Positions 28,071 to 38,043 of a DNA stretch of 64,000 nucleotides are shown here, one piece after another; within the stretch, counting starts at the first letter, position 1, and each line of letters opens with the position of its first letter. This stretch comes from Calvatia gigantea. Its lineage: Eukaryota > Basidiomycota > Agaricomycetes > Agaricales > Lycoperdaceae. Below the pieces are notes generated by a model. The model worked only from the letters and a program-made list of their open reading frames with translations, made no database searches and had not been told where the DNA came from. The DNA lies in contig JACAAK010000001.1 in the NCBI GenBank assembly GCA_025093985.1, positions 1,178,001 through 1,242,000 of the forward strand, given 5' to 3'. The position numbers and the translations under genes are program-made.

Positions 28071-28421
28071 CCGGTTCTGGACAACCCCGCCACAAGGTAG
28101 CAACAAACACGAGGGAGGGCAATCTTGAGGGCTTGGTCCGGGTGGCCTCTCGGCGCGTGTGACACGACCTAGACCGAAGCTAGCCGGATATAGGCGGATG
28201 TGACAGAAGTATGTCCGAATACGGAGGTACTGGCGGGCGGAAAAGAGGCGAGTAATGAATAAAACGGAAACGATCACCCGCCACCCAAGTTCCAGGACTG
28301 CCGCAGTGTCAAATTCCTCTGTTCCTGTTTGTCAGTTCTTCCTCGGTCCGCTCACTTTTCCCCTCCTCCTCTGTACCTCGACGTCCGGACCAACACCTGT
28401 CCAGACTGTCTGCTGCCCTCC
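28071..28421. promoter_or_regulatory. Divergent promoter region mtq1 / ert1
   Basis: 351 bp between the opposing start codons. CT-rich on the plus strand just before the ert1 ATG (TTTTCCCCTCCTCCTCTG), as is common upstream of fungal start sites. No specific binding site identified. Confidence 0.4.
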
Positions 28422-30604
28422 ATGTCCACTGTCTATGCTGTTGCACCACGGCCCGCGACGCACACGGGTCCCCTCTCCTCCCCACCTACCTACGTTAACC
28501 CTGCACAGATGCAGAACGCAGAGGCGGGCCCCTCCACACCAACCCAGGTAGCAAAGAAAAAGGCTGCAGAGTCAGCGCCGTCTGCGAAGCGCAAGCGCAC
28601 CGATACCCCCGAGGACTCCGCAACGGAGCCCAATGGACAGAAGCCCCAGGAAAGCTCGAGACGGTCCTAAGAAAAAGAAGGCCAACCGTGCCTGCTTTCA
28701 TTGCCAGAAGGCACATCTAACTTGTGACGATTGTGTGTGCTTTCGACTGTCATGGTGTACAAGTTGCTCATGTCTTTAATTCCGTTGCTACCAGCTCGTC
28801 CGTGCCAGCGTTGCATCAAGCGCGGCATTGCGAGCAATTGCACTGAAGGTCATCGTAAAAAGGCCAAATATCTCCTCGACGATGATGAACTTGGTGTGTC
28901 TCCTTTTCGTCATACATGACCATTATCGCGGACGAAGGATCTTGCTGATCACGTGCGTTGGACAGAGGCAATGAAACGCAATAAGGGCGCTGGAAACTCT
29001 TCGGATGGAAAATCTGCAGGCTCTGAACCGCCCGCTGCACCTCCTGCCCCAGGTTGGTTACTGACCTCGCTATGTTTTCACGTAAAATATCAGTGATCTT
29101 ATCTAATGTGATCACAGCTGCCCCTGCAGAGACCTTTCTACCTGCCGACTCGCTGCTGGGGGCCCCATTTGACCCAAGTTTTTCTTTCGGCTCAGAGGCC
29201 GCAAATCTTGAATATTCTATCCTGTCTGCGATCTTGGGCAATCCAAGTCCGCCAGACTCTTCAACATCACCGCCACCACCTCCACCTCCTTCATATTCCT
29301 CATGGTCGTCAGACACCATAGACTTCACGACCTCACCGCGACTTGTCGCCGTAAACAGCTCCTTTCCGTCAAGGTATGGCTCCCTTGAGATTTTTCATGC
29401 AGTTTGGTTAGCTCATAATTGTCCCACTCTAGCAATACGACTAACTTCCTTACATATCCGTATACTCAGTCGCAACGCTCCGAAGAAATATCGGATCTCA
29501 CCTATCCACCCCATCCTCTTCAACCGCGTTACCCTCTGGATTCTCGGCCCCGGTCCCCGATTGGCAGTACATTTAGCCATGATACTGCCAAAGAGACCTC
29601 AACTGGTCTGCTATCCCCTCCAAGTTCCAACGCATCCCCGTGCTCACCGGCTTCAGTTCCTTCCGGCATTTCGGACCTTGCCCGGCCCCAGTCCCGTGGT
29701 TCGAAATTGCAAAGCATTAACGATAGGGTGACGGCGCCATACGATTATACGGAAGGGTACCACTTCCTTATGAAACACTTACCCACTCGGTCAGTGCCCT
29801 CTTTCTCGCAACGTGGAAGCTCCATGGGAACACATGACTGATATCCTATTACTTCGCGCATTCCCCTTTTCCTGGTGACATCACAAACATACGATCATCT
29901 GCGGCCACTGATCCCCAATAGATTCGAGAAGAATGATATTTTGCGAATCGTGCGCGCGCTAGCGATATTCCGCCCGTCACTGATTGCGCTGCAAATGCCA
30001 TTGTCTCTTGACGATGAGATATTCGTGGAAAAGTGTTTCCAGCGATCGTTGCTGGTGAGAAAATTCTGCCATTCCGTGACAGCTGGGACTGATATCATGC
30101 TGATTTGAAGGAACTCGAAAAGTTGATTTCTTTCAGTGGCACACCCACTGTTGTATGGCGTCGGACAGGAGAAATTTGCTTAGTAGCCCCTGAATTCTGT
30201 ATGCTGACAGAATGGCCAATGGAGGATCTAGTCAGCAAGAAGAAATATATTTATGAGGTAGGTTGCTTCTTTTGAGCGACTTCTAGTTGATCGTCTACGT
30301 GTCCATTCATGATAAGCGTTGTTGCTGATCCGTGGCCCGAAACTTCTAGCTCTTCGAAAACCAATCTGTGGTCGAGTATTGGGAGAGCTTTGCCTCCCAT
30401 GCATTCGAAAATACCACACGCTCTGTTTATTCACACTGCGTGCTTTTGAAACCCTCAGGAGCACCAGTACCTACCACGTTCTGCTTTTCAATACGGCGAG
30501 ACTTATTTGATCTCCCCAGCATGGTTATCGGTGTGTAAATTCTGTTTTCCTGAAAAGTGGAAACTGCTCATCCTGTGCAAGGCCAATGGTTACCACTGCT
30601 ATGA
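28422..30604 (+). CDS. ert1: ERT1/AcuK-type Zn2Cys6 regulator with PAS domain
   Basis: Transcription activator of the ERT1/AcuK family, which in ascomycetes controls gluconeogenesis and non-fermentable carbon use. Exons: 28422-28732, 28795-28895, 28938-29052, 29118-29373, 29433-29789, 29922-30054, 30111-30257, 30350-30530, 30582-30604. The binuclear cluster is RACFHCQKAHLTCDDS, then RPCQRCIKRGIASNC (six Cys), split by an intron. A long Ser/Pro-rich linker contains EAANLEYSILSAILGNPSPP. The conserved C-terminal PAS region runs YDYTEGYHFLMKHLPTR, ALAIFRPSLIALQMPL, GTPTVVWRRTGEICLVAPEF, LFENQSVVEYWE and ends G-Q-W-L-P-L-L. One extra base in exon 1 (CCCC at 28644-28647) puts a stop at 28668 just before the zinc cluster; removing it gives an exact 540-residue frame. 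Confidence 0.9.
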
Positions 30605-31959
30605 ATCTATGGAAAATATTGAGGACGTGCATTATCTTACAGTTATTTTAACTTCCCATCATCTCCACATTTACTGCATTTTTCTCGTGCTGACATTTCT
30701 CGATTTGATCTGTTCTCCCACTCGGAAAAAAAGTCGGGATTTAGTAACATTTTCTGTTCTCATTACTCCGCGTTTTCCCTGACAAGGCCTGTCCATGCAA
30801 CCCGATTACACTTCACAAAAAACAGACCTATGCTGACTGTATCACCGGACGTGCTATTCTCCCGTTTGGCTTCTGGTCTTCTTCCATCAGGCCGCGCTAG
30901 GTTCTCGCCTTTGCCCAACTGCGCCAGCAGCAGTCATTGGCTTATTGTCTCTTTTTATCTCCCTCGAGCTCCTTCCGTTGCCCTGATTTATGATTAATTC
31001 ACCAGACCTGTATTATTTAGTTGTGGTAACTATTTATCCTTTGCGTGACACTATCTGCTGTTCAACCTGCTGACCTACGTCTCGAGAATACAAATTCATT
31101 CCACCGGAAGGACCATGAGCAACTACGGTATGCGCCCTGTCTGTATAGAGATGCGCGGCATTCTCAGGGTTTACATACCCGCGTCGTAAGTCAGGACAGG
31201 ATGCTCGACGGACCCCGAAGCGACCACTTCAAAATTGCGGAAATGGTCCAATCCAGGGCCACGAAGCTTAAAGCTTGAAAGTTTGAAGTTTGACGTATTG
31301 TGTTCACATGATGCACTCAAGCAAACGTAGCCAGTAACCCCACCCCCCCCCTTTAGCGCTTCATCTTTGGGAGGGCAAAAACACCATCTTAATTAGCAGT
31401 GTTGCAACTGGCCCAGCTGTCGAAGACCCATTTTCGACATCCGGTCCAATAGTTACTCGGACTGCCTGAAATTTTTAATCAGTCTGGCGCATTTTCATTC
31501 ATGCGTTGGCTTTCCTTTAAGCCGAATACGATCCAGGCTCCGCTTCCGCCTCCCACCTCAGCCGAAATTATCACATTGGGCGAAACGTCGTCATAATATA
31601 TTAGGCCGAAATCTCTCTCGCCAGGGTCAATGTAGCAAGACCAAGAGGTAATTGATAATTTCAGTTGGCGCACAGGCAAGTTGAGGGGCAGGTATCAATA
31701 ATAGCAAGACAAGGGATGGTGGCTCCAGTTTTACAGTGTTCTGTGGGGGGGCAGGTTGGGAACATGGCCCCAAGGTAGGCGTAAGACATCCAGGAACCAG
31801 TAAACCTCATCTGCAATATCCGGAGGGAATTCTACATTCACCAATAAATAAATAATCTGAATACAAGCCAACAAACTATGATAACGTCCCCGAAATCAAT
31901 CGCCCGGGAAAAAGGTGACCCACCCGCCGGCCCAAGTCCAATCGAAAGTCGCCAGCAAA
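30605..31959. other. 1.35 kb gap with one unexplained open frame
   Basis: No supported gene. The left part is the ert1 3' flank. A 67-codon minus-strand frame (31479-31679) reads like ordinary protein (motifs DFGLIYYDDVSPNVIISAEV, GGGSGAWIVFGLKESQ) but begins with TTG and has no clear splice partners. It could be a gene relic or an exon of a missed gene. Confidence 0.35.
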
Positions 31960-32828
31960 TCAAACCGTCTCTCCACCAATGGCAGCATAATCACTCTCAA
32001 CACCAGGCTCAATCAAGCAAGCGTGTCCAAGAATGAGGACGGCCGAAGCACCAATAATCCAGAAGATAGTGCCGATTGGTGAAGCGATCCACAAGAGTGG
32101 GATACCGATAACAAAGAGACCAGTGTAGAGGTGCTTTTGCGTAACGGTGTGTTCACCAAATTGGGTCGCATCGGGTGCTGCGAAGGAAGATGGTTAGATT
32201 TCATGGTGGACAATAAACCTTGAGCCGGCTTAATGGGGGATTCGTGGTGACACGTATGTGTATGGGGTTCGCTCGAAAATTCAACATACCGAATTTGTTG
32301 ATTAGGGCAAATCCGCCAACGAGGAAGGCCATGGCGATCAGAAGAATGTAATTTGTCAGGCTTCAGGTGGTCCAAATCAGATTCCAACGTGGCATGGCAC
32401 GAGAAGAGAACAGCACGTACACGGCGTACACAGCGAGGAGTGCCACGATGAGTCCATAGTTTCCTGCAAGCGGACAGATGTACACGTCAGTTCAAAGCCC
32501 AGGTACATAGTTCCCTTCCTGTCGGAGGCGAGTTAAATGTTTACCTGAGAAGTAACGAGTGTTGTAGGATATCCGCTAATGGACAGGTGAGGTGTCAGCG
32601 GATGCATACAAGGTGCGAGCGCGAGTGACAACGTACTGAAGTGGCAGTATTAAAGTCTGCTGGCCTTGAAATACGGTGGTAGTCAAAGAATTCAGTGGGT
32701 GGTCGCAATCCAGAGAGCCTTGTCTCCTGTGGATGACATAGTGCGTGTCAGTGACGTAGATTTATTAGCAGCTAAGAAACTGACTCGGAAAGATTTAAGG
32801 GTTTCTACAACACGGAGAGCGAGGTCCA
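31960..32828 (-). CDS. PRA1-family (Yip3-like) membrane protein
   Basis: PRA1 (prenylated Rab acceptor) family protein of the ER/Golgi, which interacts with Rab GTPases in vesicle traffic. Six small exons on the minus strand. The start ATG is at 32828 (M-D-L-A-L-R-V-V-E-T-L-K-S-F-R); then RPPTEFFDYHRISRPADF, SYNTRYFSGNYGLIVALLAV, NYILLIAMAFLVGGFALINK, TQKHLYTGLFVIGIPLLWIA and SPIGTIFWIIGASAVLILGH, ending E-S-D-Y-A-A-I-G-G-E-T-V with the stop at 31960. That gives about 170 residues with four hydrophobic stretches in two hairpin pairs, the normal PRA1 topology. Every splice is GT-AG and in frame. Divergent from the Cdc26-like gene with 242 bp between start codons. Confidence 0.88.
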
Positions 32829-33070
32829 TTGCAGAGGTGGTAGTGATACAAGAGGAAGGAGCGTATTTCGAATATGGATGGACGTGTCCGCTTGGAGCGT
32901 TCCTGTGGAGGTTGGGTGTTTTTGTGTAGCTAACTTAAGCGCCCGCAGTCTTGCCGCAGCCGTTTATTTGGCTCTTCGTTTGCACCGTCATTATCGACCA
33001 TCGTGTGCTGCAGCACACATCATTCGAATCTCATCTCGCAGCACTATCGATTGAGCCCGCAGCAGCACTT

Positions 33071-33448
33071 ATGATTCGCAGAGATCCCACCCTTATCCCC
33101 ATGAGCGACCTCGAAATCCAGGACGTCAGGGACATGTACAGCAAGCAGAAAGCGGAGCGCGACAAGCACGATGAACTCTTGCGGAAAATCAAGGTGTTCT
33201 CTCAGAACCCCGAGCTCCTCAAGGACGATCCGCAGATGCTCGAGTATCTTAACAAGCTTACGAGCGGGAAGCAAAAAGAAAAGAAACAAGAGGAGAAAGC
33301 AAAACGTTTAGGTCTCGACAAAGGTGGGCTGACAGTTAACAGCCTGAATTTGGGCGACTTTCTGAACCGACTATCCAGGGGAGTCGTCCAGCAAAAGCTG
33401 AAACGTCTATACACAAAAGTTAACCCATCTACAATGCATTATCTATAA
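33071..33448 (+). CDS. Cdc26-like small protein (possible APC/C subunit)
   Basis: Small protein of 125 codons if unspliced. The N-terminus M-I-R-R-D-P-T resembles the M-(I/L)-R-R-x-P-T start of Cdc26, the anaphase-promoting-complex subunit whose first residues insert into the Apc6/Cut9 TPR superhelix. The rest is a charged helix (MYSKQKAERDKHDELLRKIK; QKEKKQEEKAKRLGLDK). A 55-nt GT-AG intron at 33326-33380 would give a shorter product of about 90 residues, ending G-E-S-S-S-K-S at 33401 and closer to the usual Cdc26 size. Another ATG ten codons downstream is possible. Assignment rests on a short motif and size, so it is tentative. Convergent with pex5 (76 bp). Confidence 0.5.
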   Translation: MIRRDPTLIPMSDLEIQDVRDMYSKQKAERDKHDELLRKIKVFSQNPELLKDDPQMLEYLNKLTSGKQKEKKQEEKAKRLGLDKGGLTVNSLNLGDFLNRLSRGVVQQKLKRLYTKVNPSTMHYL

Positions 33449-33524
33449 AATCAGCAAGGAACAACGAGACCCGTCCCACCCTGTCCGTTTTCTTCCATTA
33501 CATACACCTTGGATGACCAATGCT

Positions 33525-36166
33525 TCATTCTTGAAAACGTGCCCGGAAGCCTAGAACAACACCTGTCAGAAACAAGATCCACGAGTACTTCAGGGCAGAA
33601 CTCACGCTCCAGATCTCTCAAATCGCAGAGGCTGGCTAAGTCAACCCGTTGCATTTGCAAGCATGTGGTTTTCAGACTCTCCCACAGCGCTGCCGACGTT
33701 ACTCCTCGTCCGCCAGCGGTATCTTTGATACCATCACTATCCTGTAACACAAGTGCATCTAGAATGTGTTGTGCAGCCTCGTCGTAACGCTGTTCATGTG
33801 GTCAGTGGTCGAGGCCAGCCTAGGAGGAGGGTCCTTACACGAAGATTGATGCAAGAGATGCCAAGGTTGAACCTGTTGTGGTTGAGCTGATGAGACTCGG
33901 CTGACGACACACAGACGTACCGAGCGCGGATATAACCAGGGTTCAACTCGAGGGCTTTGTAATAGTATTGAAGTGCCTCCTCAGCACGCCCGCTATTAGC
34001 CAGAGTAGCTCCAACCCGATTATACAACAGCCAGTCCTGGTCACGATTGTTTTTATAAAGAAAAGTAACCGTGTACGTGAGGAAGAACTCACCTCTGGTC
34101 GGACGGCCAGAGCTGCCCTAAAGCAATCTTGTGCTCTGATATAATCCTAAGGTTACCGGGTCAGCGACCAGCTCGAATATCAAAGGCGAAGGAAATTTAC
34201 CTCGTTGGTGTTCAACAAAACTGCCAATGCAATCTGGACATCCGCATCAATCTCGCCACTCATATCACTGCGCGCCATGGCAATCAAGTGGTCCACTAGT
34301 CGCGCATACCTCTCAGTTATCGACAACCCGGCAGAAGCTGCCGCGCCGAATCTGACGTTTGCATATCGCTCGTTCCTCTTTACCCATTCTTCAACTGCGC
34401 CGTAGGTTCCTTGGCGGTTGTTGTCGTTGGTGTATGAAATAGCTAGGGCAAGCCATGTAGGAAGGTGTGTAGGGTCAAGTTCAACTGCACGTTCAAGGGC
34501 CTGGAGAGCTTTATGTTCTCGTTCATTTTCCTGTTGTTTAACACCGAGCTCGTACCAAGCTCTCGAGTCGTTCGTGTCTCTTTGGACAGCGGCTTCGAGC
34601 TCCAGTACACTCTAACGTGACCAAATAAGACTTCCCGAACTGCCAAATATAAGAAATTTCCTTACCTCAGGCACAGACATTCCACTGTGCATGGTGTGAT
34701 GTCTTGTCAGGCCGTCACCCAGCAAATACGGGTTATTCTCCAGGAACGCATAATTCTTGATCTGCCTAATACCCGAACTTGTCGCTTCAAAACGATCCCA
34801 GTCCTCCTGCAACTTATCCCACTCCCGTTGCTGTGCTGTGACATCGCCGGAAATCGCGACCCTGTCATTAAACTCCTGCCAATATTTGGTATAATCGATG
34901 TTCTCTTGCCGGAAATACGCTTCATTCGGGTCCTCCCGTTGTTGCCCTTCTTGCTGCTGTTGATCTTGGGGCAAAGGCGAATTTACAGTAGGCAGGAAGC
35001 CGCTGGCAACTGCGTTGTTCCACATCTCGGACGGCGACGATGGATGCGTATACATCTCCTTCCCCTTTCCTTTCAAGTCCGTAGAGTTGATCTGCTCGGA
35101 ATTCCTCATTCGACCATCATTTTCGACCATCATGTTCCCATCGACAACTACTTCACCATCCCGGAGTTGCTTCATCAAGCCCATAAACTGGCTCTGCTGA
35201 AACTTGGGGTTCGCTTCGTGTTTGAGGTTCTCAACGAGCATACCGGCCACCCGAGCGAGTTCGTCACTATCAAATTGGGATGTATGTGTTTCCTGTGATT
35301 GTTGGGTTTTAATTGCAGCTTGTTCCGCGGCTAGATGTATTTCTTGAGCATTGAACACTTTGTCCCATGAAATCTCTGTGTGTATTGTAAGTGGGTAGCA
35401 AATAGGCAGATGACAGGAACTGGTCATACGATCGTTTAAAGGTGAAGTCACGAGCTGTTGCTGCTGCATCGGTGCCTGGGGCATGAACCTGTGTATTCCA
35501 AACCCCATTGGATTCCAATCTAAACATAAGCCTCACATTAAGAAAAAACCTCAAAATTCAAAACGCAGAAACCCTACTCTGCATCAATGGCTGGGCCGAA
35601 TGAACGATACTCGCGTTTACATCCCCAACAACTGATTGCATTTGAGCTGGCCCAGCCATCCCGGTCAGTTGTGCCTGTTCCACGCCCATATTCATGAAAT
35701 CAACGGCCCACCCCGCTGTAGCGGCAGGTACGGATGCAGGATGCTGCAGGTGCGGTGTTTGTACGGAGGACACAGGAAGAGCAGTACGCATAGCTGAGAC
35801 GTCGAATGCTGTGGATAGCGCTGGTCCACTCATTACTGGCGGCGTCGAGGAGGAGGAGAAGAATCTGGCTGCATCAGCGTCCGGCCCAGTAGGACCTTGT
35901 TGTGTACGGAATGTCTGGATAGGTGAGATTAGCTGGATTCAGGTGTGGAATTCGGGTACTTTTGGAAGCGTACATCTCTCGAAGAGCCTGCCCTTGAAGT
36001 ACCAAACTGATCCTAGAGGAGAATTTGTCGAATTAGTGTTTAACACGAAGGGGGTGATACTGACTTGTTGGACTCCTCTGTCTTGATCAAAACGCTTGGA
36101 CAGACCCTGTAGCGGATTGGATGGTCCGCACTCTGCACCTCCAGAGAAAAGCATAGGCAAAGACAT
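33525..36166 (-). CDS. pex5: PEX5, peroxisomal PTS1 import receptor
   Basis: Cycling receptor that binds C-terminal SKL-type signals and docks at the peroxisome. The minus-strand start ATG is at 36166. The N-terminus holds the conserved redox/ubiquitination cysteine in [18 protein letters not shown]. Next comes a disordered Gln-rich part with WxxxF/Y-type Pex13/14-binding motifs (W-A-V-D-F; W-D-K-V-F; W-Q-E-F), then the TPR array from about residue 330: [80 protein letters not shown]. The last intron (GTGAGT donor, about 55 nt) brings the end to D-L-E-R-F-R-A-R-F-Q-E and stop at 33525. Reading through the donor instead gives an unrelated tail. All splices preserve frame. Confidence 0.93.
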
Positions 36167-36463
36167 GGTGGATGTATGTAGAGGTGGAGGAAGAGAAAGT
36201 CGGTCTAACGATAATAATACCAGAGAGTTGCTCTTCCGGAGCCTAATTTACCGAACTCCATCATTTTAGTGGTTCCCACGTGATTTTGTGCAAGATGTTC
36301 TTCATGTACAGGATTAAGTTACAATTATGTATCTCTACGCTATCCACGCTGCAAGCATCTTCCTATGCCAATCACATAGGGCTACCAACCAGTTCAGAGT
36401 ATCAAATCGAAAATGGGTGTTGTGTTGGCAATCCGTGGGGGCTGTAACATGCAATAACTACGA

Positions 36464-37601
36464 TCATTGTGGAACAGGGACAGAGTTGGTGTTTGATTGT
36501 GGCTGCTGCTGCGCAGCGACAAGACCAGGGCTCGTAGTCGTCCGTTGGTCATTGTTGTCGCCCGGATTCTGATATTTCTGGCTTACGAGTCGACACTCAG
36601 CGCCGCCATCAGACCGTACTGAAAACAAGGTTAGCAAAAGTTCTTCAGAGTTGCAGGAGGCCAAACATAGGATGACACATACAATGACGCTGCAGAAACA
36701 AGCAGGGATGAGCACAGCTGTGAGCGTCATGAATAGAATGACGTACGTTTAGGGCATCAAGACGGCTAAAGGTCTTTTTACAACCCTGGCAGATGTTCGT
36801 CTGTGATTTGGCGGTGTGCAACGCTTGATGACGTCTAGGGGTGGACATCAACACCTGATCGACCGTGTGGACCGACTTAGGAAAGATGTTACATACTTGC
36901 AGTCGTGCTGGCGGGCGAAACCCTTCTTGCAACCGGGCCATTCGCAAACATATGGACGTTCTTCAGTGTGTGATCTTAGGTGACCTGAGGCAATGACATT
37001 AGATAGATGAAAGGACATAGGACATCATGAACCAGGGGTGACATCTGACTGTACCTCTCAGGTTGAACCTGCGTGTGAAAGTGCTCCCACAGCCAGGTAC
37101 GGGGCAGACAAAGTGAGCTTCATTTCGGCGACGGCTGGCGCTAGCAAGCTGTGTGGCAGAAGTAGTCACCTGCTGCTTCTCGACCTGGAGAATTGGGGGA
37201 AGCCTGGGCACGCCTTGGGAAGAAGGATAGTGGTTGGCGCCTGCGCCAGACTGAGGTTCTATTATGCCGTCAGCGGGAGGGGATGGCTGGAGGGTGTGAA
37301 GGCCCTTGGTGGAACTATAAAGCTCGTGTGCGTGGGGTGCAAATATAGCGTCCGGACGGGGGCTTTGGCGGCGATCGGTGATGATGGTTTGGGTAATCTG
37401 GGGCAAGGGTGTTGGCTGGGGTTGGGGCTGAGGCTGAGGCTGGTCTTGCTGTTGAGGTTGGTCCTGGGGATGCTGTGGCTGCGGCTGGTTCTGTTGCTGG
37501 TAGGGAACAGAGGGGGGATAGGGAAATTCACGAGGAGGGCCGTCTGGGTGTGTAGCAGGGCCAGCTGTGGGGATGGACTGAAGAGGGTGGACAGCGTACA
37601 T
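36464..37601 (-). CDS. C2H2 zinc-finger transcription factor with a 7-nt microexon
   Basis: Probable sequence-specific regulator; no orthologue named. The minus-strand ATG is at 37601. The N-terminal half is Pro/Gln-rich (a QPQPQPQ tract) and probably an activation region. Three fingers follow: [20 protein letters not shown] joined to [30 protein letters not shown]; and [16 protein letters not shown] joined to [11 protein letters not shown]. The last finger needs two introns (36690-36746 and 36619-36682) around a 7-nt exon, CGTCATT at 36683-36689, which supplies the R-H-L residues including a zinc-binding His. Both introns have canonical borders (GTACGT/CTGCAG; GTATGT/TTTCAG). The C-terminus is a short Gln/Pro/Asn-rich tail with the stop at 36464. 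The fingers are confident; the biological target is unknown. Confidence 0.85.
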
Positions 37602-38043
37602 TAGTGGTGGTTGTGGGGAAGAGACGAAAAGGCTGGTCAGCGTCGATGGTCCTCATTTACGCGGAGAGTCCAAGCATTGTAAACTCAGACACCTTCCTTA
37701 TCAGGAAACTATGCACAGCCTCCCCGGCGTCACTTTTTCCTTTCCGTTGCCTCTTCCTTGCCTGCTGACTCTGCTTCATCGTCGCCGGTCACAATCCCCA
37801 GTGTTTCCTGCTGCTGTCCTAAGCCGTGTCTTCGACCCTTTGCTGCTGCAGTCAACTCGCTCACCATTCCCGTCCCGAGTCCGTTTACAAGTGGCAGTGC
37901 TGCACAGCAAGAACGCTTACGCCCCTTTCGACCCCGAACGCCCATCCCAGATCCCCATGCTGTGCAAATTCCCCTTTTGTCGCTCTTTTTCTAGCGATCT
38001 GCTCAGCAGTCTTTTAAACATATAAATAGTTACATGCTGTACA
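37602..38043. other. Spacer between the C2H2 factor and the lipase
   Basis: Pyrimidine-rich on the plus strand. Overlapping plus-strand open frames of up to 104 codons (37711-38025) are low-complexity Ser/Pro/Leu/Phe without a recognisable domain or splice structure. It must include the promoter of the C2H2 gene and the 3' flank of the lipase gene. Confidence 0.4.

Noticed and set aside
32640..32790. Frame shift at the PRA1 N-terminus starting from an ATG near 32740
   Set aside because: That ATG lies in an intron. The real first exon is further upstream (ATG at 32828), and the acceptor CCACAG gives E-T-R-L-S-G-L-R-P-P in frame.
33451..33530. Longer PEX5 C-terminus reading to 33451
   Set aside because: It ignores a perfect GTGAGT donor. 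The spliced end D-L-E-R-F-R-A-R-F-Q-E fits the family better.
35900..36010. Apparent frameshift in pex5 between the second and third exons
   Set aside because: Using the donor GTACGC four bases on, after the A-G-A-G-A-T bases, restores the frame (S-S-R-D / T-F-R-T-Q-Q) without any indel.
37711..38025. Possible small plus-strand gene between the C2H2 factor and the lipase
   Set aside because: Three overlapping frames are open because the region is pyrimidine-rich; no conserved motif or splice signals distinguish any of them.
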